A DNA stretch of 60,872 nt. It comes from Bacteroidales bacterium. GTDB taxonomy: Bacteria; Bacteroidota; Bacteroidia; Bacteroidales; VadinHA17. The position numbers and the translations under genes are program-made. The stretch covers positions 1 to 60,872 of the forward strand of contig JAIVHO010000039.1 of NCBI GenBank assembly GCA_020201035.1, given 5' to 3'. A model generated the notes under the pieces. It had not been told where the DNA came from. It saw only the letters and a program-made list of their open reading frames with translations, and ran no database searches. Below, piece after piece: positions 1-8,499 of this stretch. Positions within the stretch are counted from its first letter, which is position 1. Each line of letters opens with the position of its first letter.

Positions 1-30
1 AACAGTCCCAAATAAAAATAAAAACATATA

Positions 31-70
31 AAAAAATTAACCGCAGCAAGGCTAGCCTTGCTGCGGTTAA
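31..70 (-). terminator. Intrinsic terminator after the flavodiiron protein gene
   Basis: Positions 37-70 form a perfect 34-bp palindrome. Read on the minus strand the hairpin is followed by a T-run (complement of the A-run at 31-36). It lies about 100 nt past the stop of the flavodiiron protein gene and ends the long minus-strand operon. The plus-strand side has no T-run. Confidence 0.8.
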
Positions 71-173
71 TAAAACTGTTTAAATTAGTCCAATAATCTG
101 TAACGCTTATTTAGGACTAGTCAGAGAGAAGAACCTGCCGCTGTTGTTGCGGCCAGTCTCTTGCCGCATAGGG

Positions 174-1409
174 TTATCTCTTAATTGTTGCTGCAAACCT
201 TTGACCAAAGGCTTCAAGTTCAGAACTCTTTTCACTGTCAGGCATAAACTTAAATCCGGCAGTCTCATCAAAAACATTAAGCTTAAGATTTTTAAGGTTT
301 TCTGCGATGATCACCGGAGCCTCACCACTCCAACCATAGGAGCCAAAGCTGGCTGCTGCCTTACCCCTGTCGCGTAGCGGATTAATAACTGCAAACAGTC
401 TGTAAACCGGCAAAAGAGTATTCTGGTTAATTGTAGGTGATCCAACCAGAATTGCATCACACTTTACTACTTCTGACTCCAGCTCACCTAGCTCAATAGT
501 CTCAATGTCCAGCATTTTAACGTTAAACGAACCTGCATTCTCGATCCCGTTTTTTATAGCTGCCCCCATCTCCTTTGTATAGCCGTATGCTGATACATAT
601 GTCACCAGTACACTGGGTATCCTCTCACCACCTGTCACCTCAAGATATTCAGTGGCATACTGAGCCGAAAGCTCAATCTTTTCCTTCCATGTTGTTCTCA
701 GAACGGGACCGTGCCCAGTACAAACAACATTTATGGGAAGATCCTTTATTTTATCTATTGCCTTCAGCATAAATTTGCTGAATGGTTTAAGTATTACATC
801 AAAATAGTATTTGAAAGAGTCAGAATAGTCTCCGACCATATCATCAAACATATCGGGGTGACAGAAATGTGCCCCGAAGCTGTCGCAGCTGAAAAGCATC
901 TTTTCCTCTTCCAGATAGCTGTATATAGTATCGGGCCAGTGAAGGTTGGGTGCTGAAATAAATCTGATAGTCCGGTTGCCAAGATCCAGTGTATCGCCAT
1001 CCTTGACAACAAGCGATTTAAACGGGCCGGGGATCATATCGGAGAGATAACGTATTGCATTACCACTGCCAACAACAACAGCATCAGGAGCCAGTTTCAG
1101 GAGATGTTTTACCGAACCTGAATGGTCAGGCTCTGTATGATTTACTATGATATATTCTATCTCTGAAGGATCTGTCACCGACTTCAGCTTTTCCAGATAT
1201 ACCGGCCAAAACTTCTCCTTAACGGTGTCAACCACGGCCTTTTTCTCTGAATTGATAAAATAGGAGTTATAGGTTGTACCGTATTCAGTCTCCATCACTA
1301 TATCAAAAGTGACGATATCGTAATCCAGTATCCCGATCCATTTAACATCTCCGGTAATATCGATTACGCGGTCATCCTTTTGCTTCGCAGCTGTATCAAT
1401 TATAGCCAT
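174..1409 (-). CDS. Flavodiiron protein (class A, NO/O2 reductase)
   Basis: A cytoplasmic enzyme of 411 aa, the usual length for class A flavodiiron proteins, which reduce O2 to water or NO to N2O with electrons from rubredoxin or a similar donor. The N-terminal metallo-beta-lactamase-like domain shows the diiron ligands HTEPDH at 91-96, H157 in LHWPD, D176 and H233 in GHGP. The C-terminal flavodoxin domain begins near residue 265 with TYVSAYGYTKEM, the FMN phosphate loop. It is the last gene of the rsfS-to-psd operon, 9 nt after psd, and is followed by a strong terminator. No fused rubredoxin or flavin reductase domain is present. The preference for O2 or NO cannot be told from sequence. It suggests an anaerobe that meets oxygen. 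Confidence 0.93.
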   Translation of the reverse strand: MAIIDTAAKQKDDRVIDITGDVKWIGILDYDIVTFDIVMETEYGTTYNSYFINSEKKAVVDTVKEKFWPVYLEKLKSVTDPSEIEYIIVNHTEPDHSGSVKHLLKLAPDAVVVGSGNAIRYLSDMIPGPFKSLVVKDGDTLDLGNRTIRFISAPNLHWPDTIYSYLEEEKMLFSCDSFGAHFCHPDMFDDMVGDYSDSFKYYFDVILKPFSKFMLKAIDKIKDLPINVVCTGHGPVLRTTWKEKIELSAQYATEYLEVTGGERIPSVLVTYVSAYGYTKEMGAAIKNGIENAGSFNVKMLDIETIELGELESEVVKCDAILVGSPTINQNTLLPVYRLFAVINPLRDRGKAAASFGSYGWSGEAPVIIAENLKNLKLNVFDETAGFKFMPDSEKSSELEAFGQRFAATIKR

Positions 1410-1418
1410 AATAGTATA

Positions 1419-2075
1419 TTAATTTTTTACAATCTGAGTTATATTTGCCCTTACTTCATCTCCCAGTGAAGGGATAACCACCGATCCTGCTGGCAGGAGA
1501 AGGTCGACACGTGAACCAAACTTGATAAATCCCAGTTCATCCCCCTGGGTTACTTCCGTCCCAACCTTTGCATAGGTAACAATTCTTCTTGCCATTGCAC
1601 CGGCAATCTGCTTCACCAGTATATCCGTGCCCGAGCTGCTTCTGATAACAACTGTTGAGCACTCATTCAATTCTGATGATTTAGGGTGCCACGCAACGAG
1701 ATATTTCCCCGGATGATGCTTAACATACTGCACCACACCGGATACGGGATAGCGGTTTGAATGAACATTAAGCGGCGACATGAAAATTGATACCTGCAGC
1801 CTTTTATCACCGAAATACTCACTCTTCTCCACCTCCTCTATTGCTACCACCTTTCCATCAGCGGGGGCAACAATTACACCCTGTTCAGGCAGGATATTAC
1901 GCTCCGGTGATCTGAAAAAATAGAGCATAAAAAGAAAGATTATCAGGGATATAGCCGGGATTAGAACCTGCATAACTTCTGACACGCCTGTCAGTCTGAA
2001 TATCAGCAGGTTAATCAATAAAATCACTATTGCCGCCAGCATCAGTATTCTGTATCCCTCCCTGTGTATCTTCAT
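1419..2075 (-). CDS. psd: Phosphatidylserine decarboxylase, short proenzyme form
   Basis: Makes phosphatidylethanolamine from phosphatidylserine at the membrane. The 218-aa protein has a hydrophobic N-terminus with two membrane segments (about 9-30 and 36-54), then the short PSD domain. FGSR at 186-189 is the autocleavage site whose serine becomes the pyruvoyl group; D73 in APADGK and H105 in NVHSN fit the conserved catalytic residues. I chose the ATG at 2075; an in-frame TTG at 2084 would add three residues. It follows cdsA by 25 nt, matching the CDP-diacylglycerol to PS to PE pathway, although no pssA lies beside it here. Confidence 0.93.
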   Translation of the reverse strand: MKIHREGYRILMLAAIVILLINLLIFRLTGVSEVMQVLIPAISLIIFLFMLYFFRSPERNILPEQGVIVAPADGKVVAIEEVEKSEYFGDKRLQVSIFMSPLNVHSNRYPVSGVVQYVKHHPGKYLVAWHPKSSELNECSTVVIRSSSGTDILVKQIAGAMARRIVTYAKVGTEVTQGDELGFIKFGSRVDLLLPAGSVVIPSLGDEVRANITQIVKN

Positions 2076-2100
2076 CTTATACAAATCTAATCATAGAGTA

Positions 2101-2952
2101 TTAATCAACCAAAAAAGAGAGTATCAGAAACATTAAGGGCCAGGCAAAAAGTATACTGTCAAACCTGTCCAGAAATCCACCGTGGCCCGGAATCATTTTC
2201 CCTGAATCCTTTACGCCTGCTTTTCTCTTGATCATTGATTCAACCAGGTCCCCGAACGTACCTCCCACAACTACTGCCATTGCAACAAATATCCATCCGG
2301 CCTTCCCTGTTATTCCGAAAAGAGAGGGCAGGGCAAGGGCTGCAAGGAGAGTAAAAACAAGTCCTCCGAAAAATCCCTCCCATGATTTTTTCGGGGAAAT
2401 CCTTTTGAAAAGAGGGTGTTTTCCTGCAGTTATACCTACAAGATATGCGCCTGTATCATTTACCCACAACAGGATTATAAGAGCCAGAACCGGACCGGGG
2501 GAAAAGTCCCCGAATGAGTGACTCAGGAGGGTTCCTGTTTCACTGTATCCGTATGCCGATAAGGGCATAAGAGACCATGGTACTGCGATATATAACAGAG
2601 CTGCTACGGTAGTTGAAAATGCTCCACTTACTGATTGCCGCTCACTACTGGCATATAATTCAGCAGCATGAATAGCTATAAGAATAACAAGAAGTGGCAG
2701 GTATAAAAGCGGAGTTCCTATACCGATTGTAAGAAGCAATGTTACCGTATAGAGCCAGAGGGCGGCAACGACTCCTCCCGCAACTGCAAAAGGTCTCTGT
2801 TTCCCAGGGGAAAGCCTGTAAAACTCTATCAACGAGCCCGTCATCACTATTATCTGTATTATCCAGAAAGCTACCGGGTGCAGGAGCATACTTCCGGGAA
2901 CAACGATAATCAACAGAACGGCGGTCAGTGTTCGTGTTATCAGATTCTTCAA
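2101..2952 (-). CDS. cdsA: Phosphatidate cytidylyltransferase (CDP-diacylglycerol synthase)
   Basis: An integral membrane enzyme of 283 aa that turns phosphatidic acid and CTP into CDP-diacylglycerol, the branch point of phospholipid synthesis. Several hydrophobic segments fill the protein, and residues 239-264 match the CDP-diglyceride synthetase signature: IKRKAGVKDSGK followed by HGGFLDRFD. The start codon is TTG, and the stop of the upstream DUF2007 gene overlaps it as TTGA; no ATG lies close enough to be a better choice. It is co-transcribed with ftsH upstream and psd downstream. Confidence 0.95.
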   Translation of the reverse strand: MKNLITRTLTAVLLIIVVPGSMLLHPVAFWIIQIIVMTGSLIEFYRLSPGKQRPFAVAGGVVAALWLYTVTLLLTIGIGTPLLYLPLLVILIAIHAAELYASSERQSVSGAFSTTVAALLYIAVPWSLMPLSAYGYSETGTLLSHSFGDFSPGPVLALIILLWVNDTGAYLVGITAGKHPLFKRISPKKSWEGFFGGLVFTLLAALALPSLFGITGKAGWIFVAMAVVVGGTFGDLVESMIKRKAGVKDSGKMIPGHGGFLDRFDSILFAWPLMFLILSFLVD

Positions 2953-3152
2953 GGCTCCAGTTCCTTTAGTACACGTTTTGCCATAATAACCATATCCCGC
3001 TGTACATACAGTTCAACCACTCCAAAGCCATAAGATCTGTCACGCTTATTCATCAGAACCGATTCAATATTTTCATCTGCAAGAATCTGATGGGCCATCT
3101 CTCCCTTAATCTCATCGCTGTACTCAAACAGCTTAACCCACTCCTTCTCCAT
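2949..3152 (-). CDS. Small DUF2007-like protein
   Basis: A 67-aa protein starting at the ATG at 3152, 10 nt after the ftsH stop, and overlapping the cdsA start by 4 nt. The pattern VKLFEY...A.....LADENIESV.....D....FG..ELYV with a closing AKRVLKELEP fits the DUF2007 (putative signal transducing protein) family, small ferredoxin-like-fold proteins of unknown role. The open frame continues upstream to 3413 inside ftsH, but that part reads the ftsH tail in another frame and is unlikely to be translated. Its place between ftsH and cdsA suggests translational coupling in the operon. Confidence 0.8.
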   Translation of the reverse strand: MEKEWVKLFEYSDEIKGEMAHQILADENIESVLMNKRDRSYGFGVVELYVQRDMVIMAKRVLKELEP

Positions 3153-3162
3153 TGCAGCCGGG

Positions 3163-5523
3163 TTATTTCTGCTCTCTGTTTTCTCCCGTTGACCTGTCAC
3201 TGCGAGGCGGCCTGCCTCTTTTTGCCGGGGCTTTGACTTCAGATTTTCCTTTAGTTTTATCTGCAGCACTCTCTGAATTATTCTTTGCAGTTTTACCTGC
3301 ACTGCCAGTGGAACGTTTTGCAGATTTTTTTGTTGCAGTTTCTCCTGATGCTTTCGTTGCCGGCTTACCTGCAGGTCTGCCGGGCTTTTTCGCTGCACTT
3401 TTTTCTGACGCACTCTTTTCAGTGCCTTTCAGACTGCTACCGTCACCTTCCGAAGATTCCTCATTATTGACGGAGTTTTCTGCAGATTCACCCGGAGTCT
3501 TCTTCAGAGCACGGGCAGAGAGTTTTCCTGATCTTCTTTTTTTCCCGTTCTCCTTGGCCAGCATTTCGGGTTTATCACCCTTTCTGGGTCCGAATATCTT
3601 CACCAGGTCTTCGCTGAAAATAACCTCTTTCTCAAGCAGCAGGTCAGCCAGCTCCTTAAGTCCCTTCATATTTGCATTAAGAACCTCTTTTGCTTTTCCG
3701 AAAGATTCATCCACTATCCTTTTGGCTTCACTGTCTATAAGCTCAGCTGTTTTCTCGCTGTAAGGCTTTGTAAAACCATACTCATTCTGCCCTGATGAGT
3801 CATAGAAACTGAGGTTACCAACCTTCTCACTCATACCAAAATAGGTTACCATTGCATAAGCCTGTTTGGTTACCCTCTCAAGGTCATTAAGAGCACCTGT
3901 GGAGACCCGGCCAAACACTATCTCCTCTGCCGCACGTCCGCCCAGGGCGTATGCCAGTTCATCGAGTATCTGGTCCCTTGTGGTCAGGGATCTCTCCTCC
4001 GGCAGATACCATGCTGCTCCAAGGGCCCTGCCTCTCGGAATTATTGTAACCTTTACCAGAGGAGATGCATTTTCAAGCAGCCAGCTTACAGTAGCATGAC
4101 CCGCTTCGTGGTATGCAATTGTCCTCTTCTCCTCAACTGAAATTATTTTATTCTTCCTTTCTAGCCCGCCGATTATCCGGTCAACGGCATCCAGAAAATC
4201 CTGTCGTTCAACCTCTTTTTTGTTTTTTCTGGCTGCAATAAGTGCAGCCTCATTACATACGTTGGCTATATCAGCCCCTGAAAACCCGGGTGTCTGTTTT
4301 GAAAGAAATTCAAGATCAAAATCCTTCTCAAGCTTCAGCGGCCTCAGGTGCACCTTGAAAATCTCCCTGCGCTCGTTCAGGTCGGGTAGTTCAACATGAA
4401 TCTGCCGGTCGAACCGTCCCGCTCTCAGAAGTGCCCTGTCAAGAATATCCGCCCTGTTTGTTGCTGCAAGAATAATTACCCCGATATTGGTACCAAAGCC
4501 ATCCATCTCTGTCAGCAGCTGATTAAGTGTATTTTCACGCTCATCGTTTGCGCCAAAATTGGCATTGCGTCCTCTGGCCCTTCCAACAGCATCAATCTCA
4601 TCAATAAATACAATACAGGGTGCCTTCTCCTTGGCCTGTTTAAAGAGATCACGCACCCTTGAGGCGCCAACACCCACAAACATCTCCACAAAATCAGATC
4701 CTGATATTGAGAAGAAAGGCACATTGGCTTCTCCTGCCACTGCCTTCGCAAGCAGTGTTTTACCGGTTCCGGGAGGACCAACAAGCAGGGCTCCTTTCGG
4801 TATCTTTCCTCCCAGGGCTGTATATTTCTTGGGATTTTTAAGAAAATCCACTATCTCCATCACCTCCGTCTTTGCCTCCTCCAGTCCGGCAACATCGCTG
4901 AAATTGATTCTCACCTTGGAGTCTTTATCGAAGATTTGGGCCTTTGATTTGCCTACGGAAAAGATATTACCCGCTCCGCCGCCTGCTCCGCCACCGGCCA
5001 TCCTCTTGAAGATAAAGAGCCATATAAGCAATATTATACCAAACGGAAGTATCCATCCCAGAACCTCACCAAAATAGTTGGTATGGGTCTCATAAATCGG
5101 ATGCAACCACTTACCCTCCTGATATCCTGCCTGTTCCTGTGTCTCGTTAAGGCTCTTTTCAAAAAGCTCAACCGTTGCAAAATTGTAAATAAAGTTAGGG
5201 CTTGAGCCGGGAATTGAAAACATGTTACCCGTTGATGCCTTGGGATAGCGTCCGCTGTTAAGGGCATCCGGAGTTAGAAATATCTGGGCAAACTCCTTGT
5301 TTACCACTACAATTTTGGTGATGTCTCTGCTCACAATCATCTGTTCAAGCTCACGCCACTGTTCTATTTTGGAAACTGTATTCCCACCATAGATAAGCTG
5401 TATACCTATCATGGCAACAGCAACGGCAACGAGCACCCAGCTAAGGTTGAATTTTGGTTTGTTATCCTTACCGCCCGGAGTTCTACCCTGCTGTCCCTGT
5501 TTTTCGCTATTATTCTCTGCCAT
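3163..5523 (-). CDS. ftsH: ATP-dependent zinc metalloprotease FtsH with an extended C-terminal tail
   Basis: A membrane-anchored AAA+ protease that degrades unassembled membrane proteins and short-lived regulators. The start at 5523 gives 786 aa; a longer frame to 5640 would only overlap rsfS. There are membrane segments at about 27-46 and 154-171, Walker A GPPGTGKT at 249-256, Walker B FIDEID at 306-311, and the zinc site HEAGH at 472-476. The family usually ends near residue 650. Here residues 651-786 form an extra tail rich in Lys, Ala, Ser, Glu and Gly, with the AT-hook-like cores KKPGRPAGK (712-720) and KRGRPPR (768-774). The DNA encoding the tail is lower in complexity than the rest. 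Confidence 0.97.
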   Translation of the reverse strand: MAENNSEKQGQQGRTPGGKDNKPKFNLSWVLVAVAVAMIGIQLIYGGNTVSKIEQWRELEQMIVSRDITKIVVVNKEFAQIFLTPDALNSGRYPKASTGNMFSIPGSSPNFIYNFATVELFEKSLNETQEQAGYQEGKWLHPIYETHTNYFGEVLGWILPFGIILLIWLFIFKRMAGGGAGGGAGNIFSVGKSKAQIFDKDSKVRINFSDVAGLEEAKTEVMEIVDFLKNPKKYTALGGKIPKGALLVGPPGTGKTLLAKAVAGEANVPFFSISGSDFVEMFVGVGASRVRDLFKQAKEKAPCIVFIDEIDAVGRARGRNANFGANDERENTLNQLLTEMDGFGTNIGVIILAATNRADILDRALLRAGRFDRQIHVELPDLNERREIFKVHLRPLKLEKDFDLEFLSKQTPGFSGADIANVCNEAALIAARKNKKEVERQDFLDAVDRIIGGLERKNKIISVEEKRTIAYHEAGHATVSWLLENASPLVKVTIIPRGRALGAAWYLPEERSLTTRDQILDELAYALGGRAAEEIVFGRVSTGALNDLERVTKQAYAMVTYFGMSEKVGNLSFYDSSGQNEYGFTKPYSEKTAELIDSEAKRIVDESFGKAKEVLNANMKGLKELADLLLEKEVIFSEDLVKIFGPRKGDKPEMLAKENGKKRRSGKLSARALKKTPGESAENSVNNEESSEGDGSSLKGTEKSASEKSAAKKPGRPAGKPATKASGETATKKSAKRSTGSAGKTAKNNSESAADKTKGKSEVKAPAKRGRPPRSDRSTGENREQK

Positions 5524-5527
5524 TATT

Positions 5528-5905
5528 TTAATTTCTGTTATTCTCTTCAACCAGCTCGGTATCAGCATCTGCCCAAAGTTCCTCGAGCCTGTAAAATTCT
5601 CTCTGCTCCTCCTGGAATATATGCACCACAACATTACCATAGTCGAGCAGCACCCACAAACAATTCTCCAATCCTTCCTTATGGAGCGGTCTCTCTCCTG
5701 TTTCTCTTTTCACCAGTAATTCTACCGATTCAGCAAGGGCATCAACCTGAGTTGTGGAACGGGCATGACAGATAATAAAATAGCTGCATACCGCATTTTC
5801 CAGTCGCCTCATGTCCAGTTTCAGAATCTGTTCCCCCTGCTTATCCAGAAGGCCCTCAATCACTCCTTTCACCAGTGGCAAAGCATCGTCACCATTATAT
5901 ACCAT
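5528..5905 (-). CDS. rsfS: Ribosomal silencing factor RsfS
   Basis: A 125-aa protein of the RsfS/Iojap family, which binds ribosomal protein uL14 and blocks subunit joining when nutrients are scarce. Family hallmarks are the KLDMR stretch near residue 29, YFIICHARSTTQVDALAESV, and the C-terminal WVLLDYGNVVVHIF. It is the first gene of the operon, and the ftsH start follows its stop by 4 nt. A -7 promoter element lies 40 nt upstream of its ATG. Confidence 0.93.
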   Translation of the reverse strand: MVYNGDDALPLVKGVIEGLLDKQGEQILKLDMRRLENAVCSYFIICHARSTTQVDALAESVELLVKRETGERPLHKEGLENCLWVLLDYGNVVVHIFQEEQREFYRLEELWADADTELVEENNRN

Positions 5906-5944
5906 TTATTCTTAGTTTCTGTTTATTAGTTAGTTTAATGTACG

Positions 5945-5952
5945 CAAAATTA
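5945..5952 (-). promoter_or_regulatory. Putative -7 promoter element of the rsfS-ftsH operon
   Basis: On the minus strand the sequence is TAATTTTG, an exact match to the Bacteroidota TAnnTTTG. It would place the transcription start near 5938, about 33 nt before the rsfS ATG. No clear -33 element was identified. Confidence 0.55.
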
Positions 5953-6075
5953 CTAACAATTCCTTTACTTTTGTGTCAGTAGTTTACTTTTTACAATTTC
6001 AATGCCATTTTACCGGTCTGTCATGCTATAACCTGCTGAATTACTGTTAAAAAACTCAATGCCCTATATATCTGG

Positions 6076-6813
6076 ATGATAGGAAGAAAAAAAATATTCT
6101 TAGAGAGAGTGACCTCAACCAATGATGTTGCACTTGAACAGATTAAGTCAGGAAAAGCCGTACATGGCACGGTCATCTTTGCCGGTGAGCAGAGCAACGG
6201 ACGCGGACAACAGGGCAATAAATGGATTAGCGGCCTCAACAAAAACCTGATTATAAGCATAATACTTAGTCCAAAATCCCTGCCAGCCAGCAGTCAGTTC
6301 ATTATATCCAAAATAGTTTCAGTTGCTCTGGTAAACCTTCTTTCAGAGTATACCAAAGGAATTTCCATAAAATGGCCGAATGATATATATGCCGGGAATG
6401 ACAAAATAGCAGGTATATTGATTGAACACTCCATAAAAGGTGACAAGCTTGAGAGCAGTGTGGTTGGGATAGGTCTTAATCTTAACCAGTCAACATTCAG
6501 CGGTGATCTGCCCAATCCTGTTTCACTTGGCATGATTACCGGGATTGAATATAACAGAGAGACAATTCTCAACAAGCTCTGCAGACATATTGATTCCCTG
6601 TACATGATGGTTGATAAAGGTATCTTCAACCCTGTTGATACTGCTTATCACACACACCTTTACAGGCGTGGTACATATTGTGATTACAGGGTTAACGGGC
6701 TTGCAATAAAAGGCAGGATAGAGGGTGTTGATCAGTTCGGCAGATTATTCCTTGAGGATGAGGGTGGTGCCATAAAAGCCTACTCATTCAAGGAGATAGA
6801 GTTTATTCTGTGA
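6076..6813 (+). CDS. birA: Biotin--[acetyl-CoA-carboxylase] ligase
   Basis: Activates biotin as biotinyl-AMP and attaches it to carboxyl carrier proteins. The 245-aa protein has the catalytic domain only, without the N-terminal DNA-binding region of regulatory BirA. Visible motifs are the STND substrate loop near 14-17, the biotinyl-AMP loop GRGQQGNKW at 42-50, KWPND at 99-103 and the lysine in KIAGIL at 110. A short SH3-like C-terminal domain ends in GAIKAYSFKEIEFIL. It is transcribed away from rsfS, and its 3' end overlaps the converging SRPBCC gene by 11 nt. Confidence 0.95.
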   Translation: MIGRKKIFLERVTSTNDVALEQIKSGKAVHGTVIFAGEQSNGRGQQGNKWISGLNKNLIISIILSPKSLPASSQFIISKIVSVALVNLLSEYTKGISIKWPNDIYAGNDKIAGILIEHSIKGDKLESSVVGIGLNLNQSTFSGDLPNPVSLGMITGIEYNRETILNKLCRHIDSLYMMVDKGIFNPVDTAYHTHLYRRGTYCDYRVNGLAIKGRIEGVDQFGRLFLEDEGGAIKAYSFKEIEFIL

Positions 6814-7234
6814 GAGTGTCCCAGTCGGACCACGACTCAATCCCTGACACAATTTTCTCAAGAAAATCGTTCAGTGGTTTTTTTGCCATAGACGCGATAA
6901 CAGGGTTTAGTCCTGCCCGGAGTGTAACCCTGAAATGTGTCTCTCTGTCACCGCCATCCTTCAGTTGTATCCATAAACTGAATCCGGTTCCATTCAGTCC
7001 GGTGCCGTCATACCTTACCATCCTGTTTTCATCTCTTTCGGCCAGAACCATTTCAGCCTTTCCTACAGGTGAAACCACAAATGAGCAGCGCTCCCTTTCA
7101 GCCTCCCAGTCAGTAACGACCTCCCCGGGTATAAACCTTTTGAAATTCCGCATATCAGTCAGAAAGTTGTAGATGGGTCCGCTATTCTCTCCGGCCCTGC
7201 CGGTTCTGCTCTCAAGTTTCAGTCCGTCGCTCAT
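6803..7234 (-). CDS. SRPBCC-family (START-like) protein
   Basis: A 143-aa protein starting at the ATG at 7234, which overlaps the pyrE stop as ATGA; a longer form from 7252 is possible but would overlap pyrE more. The layout fits a polyketide-cyclase/START-like lipid- or ligand-binding fold: FLTDMRNFKRFIPGEV near the N-terminus, alternating beta-strands, and a long C-terminal helix PLNDFLEKIVSGIESW. The ligand and role are unknown. Coupling to pyrE is conserved-looking but not informative about function. Confidence 0.75.
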   Translation of the reverse strand: MSDGLKLESRTGRAGENSGPIYNFLTDMRNFKRFIPGEVVTDWEAERERCSFVVSPVGKAEMVLAERDENRMVRYDGTGLNGTGFSLWIQLKDGGDRETHFRVTLRAGLNPVIASMAKKPLNDFLEKIVSGIESWSDWDTLTE

Positions 7235-7872
7235 TTGAGTGTCCCTTTCCATGAGGCAGGATCAATCCTCCACTCCCTGAGCGCCTCCACATCGCTGTCG
7301 GTAATATTGCCGGTCTCAAGAGCCCTCTCCACAAGCACTGAGTAATTGCTCAGTGTAGTAAGTTCACAATCTGCATCGCTGAAGGCAATGACCGATTTTT
7401 CAAATCCATAGGTAAAAATTGCAACCATCCCTGCCACATCGCATCCTGCATCCCTGAGTGCCTGTACTGCATTCAGACTGCTTCCTCCTGTTGAGATAAG
7501 ATCCTCAACCACAACCACCTTCTGGCCGGCCTCAAAATAACCCTCAACCTGATTGCCCAGTCCATGGCCCTTGGCTCCCGACCTAACATATATAAAAGGA
7601 AGCCCCAGTTTATCGGCCACCAGCATTCCGTGAGCTATAGCCCCGGTTGCAACACCGGCAATCACTTCAGCCTCCGGATATTTCTCCGAAATAATCCCTG
7701 CGAATGTATCCCTGATATACTCCCTTACCTCCGGAAAGGATAACGTTTTTCTGTTATCACAATAAATAGGTGATTTCCAACCTGAAGCCCAGGTAAAAGG
7801 ATTTGACGGCTCCAGTTTTATTGCTTTAATTTGTAAAAGGTAATCGGCAATTTTTTGTGCACTCTTTTTCAT
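7231..7872 (-). CDS. pyrE: Orotate phosphoribosyltransferase
   Basis: Transfers phosphoribose from PRPP to orotate to make OMP in UMP synthesis. The 213-aa protein has the PRPP-binding motif VVVVEDLISTGGS around 119-131, the flexible loop RSGAKGHGLGN at 97-107, and FTWASGWKSPIYCDNR near 26-41. The ATG at 7872 lies only 6 nt from the start of the divergent NUDIX gene. pyrF, which acts on its product, lies far away at 56.7-57.5 kb. Confidence 0.96.
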   Translation of the reverse strand: MKKSAQKIADYLLQIKAIKLEPSNPFTWASGWKSPIYCDNRKTLSFPEVREYIRDTFAGIISEKYPEAEVIAGVATGAIAHGMLVADKLGLPFIYVRSGAKGHGLGNQVEGYFEAGQKVVVVEDLISTGGSSLNAVQALRDAGCDVAGMVAIFTYGFEKSVIAFSDADCELTTLSNYSVLVERALETGNITDSDVEALREWRIDPASWKGTLK

Positions 7873-7878
7873 TGAATA

Positions 7879-8499
7879 ATGTATAAAATATATTTTGATA
7901 AAAGGTTCATAACAGTGAGCGGTCAGCCCGACAGGTTACAAAGTTATTCCTTATTCCATAAATACAATGACCAAAAAGAGTTAAAGAGCGTTACTGAAAG
8001 TTTTTTGGCTGACACTTCCCTGAAATGCCTTAACATCTACTCCTACAATATTGACCATCTCTGGAAAGCCTTCCGGAACTGCTTCCACAACAAAGACGCG
8101 GCCGGAGGGGTTGTAAAGGACAGTATGTCAAGAATTCTTTTTATCCGCAGACTTAACCGCTGGGATCTGCCGAAGGGCCATATTGAGGGAGAAGAGACTC
8201 CGGCAGATGCTGCCAGGAGGGAGGTGGAGGAGGAGTGCGGCATAACTCCCGGAGAGATTATCTCAAACCTTTCTGAAAGCTACCATATATATCACTGGGG
8301 CAACGAATACTTTCTTAAACGAACATTCTGGTTCCTGTTTGACTATGAAGGGCCCGGTCACACAACCCCTCAGCTGGAAGAGGGAATCACACAGGCGGTA
8401 TGGGCAGAAAGGGATCAACTGGCAGACTATTCAACGGGAAGCTGGTGCTCTGTTGCCGATATCATTCAGGAGGTAAGGCTGAAGGGTAGTGCCTATTAG
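7879..8499 (+). CDS. NUDIX hydrolase
   Basis: A 206-aa protein with an exact NUDIX box at residues 100-122 (G100, E106, R114-E115, E118-E119, G121), the Mg2+ and pyrophosphate site of enzymes that cleave nucleoside diphosphates linked to another group. The first 75 residues, beginning MYKIYFDKRF, form an extra N-terminal domain of the type seen in Bacteroidota NUDIX proteins. The substrate cannot be inferred. It is divergent from pyrE with 6 nt between the two start codons. Its last 69 nt overlap the converging redoxin-like gene. Confidence 0.88.
   Translation: MYKIYFDKRFITVSGQPDRLQSYSLFHKYNDQKELKSVTESFLADTSLKCLNIYSYNIDHLWKAFRNCFHNKDAAGGVVKDSMSRILFIRRLNRWDLPKGHIEGEETPADAARREVEEECGITPGEIISNLSESYHIYHWGNEYFLKRTFWFLFDYEGPGHTTPQLEEGITQAVWAERDQLADYSTGSWCSVADIIQEVRLKGSAY

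Noticed and set aside
3152..3763. A 203-codon plus-strand open frame opposite the ftsH tail
   Set aside because: It is the antisense of the Lys/Ala/Ser-rich tail; the low complexity keeps several frames open. ftsH and the DUF2007 gene explain the region.
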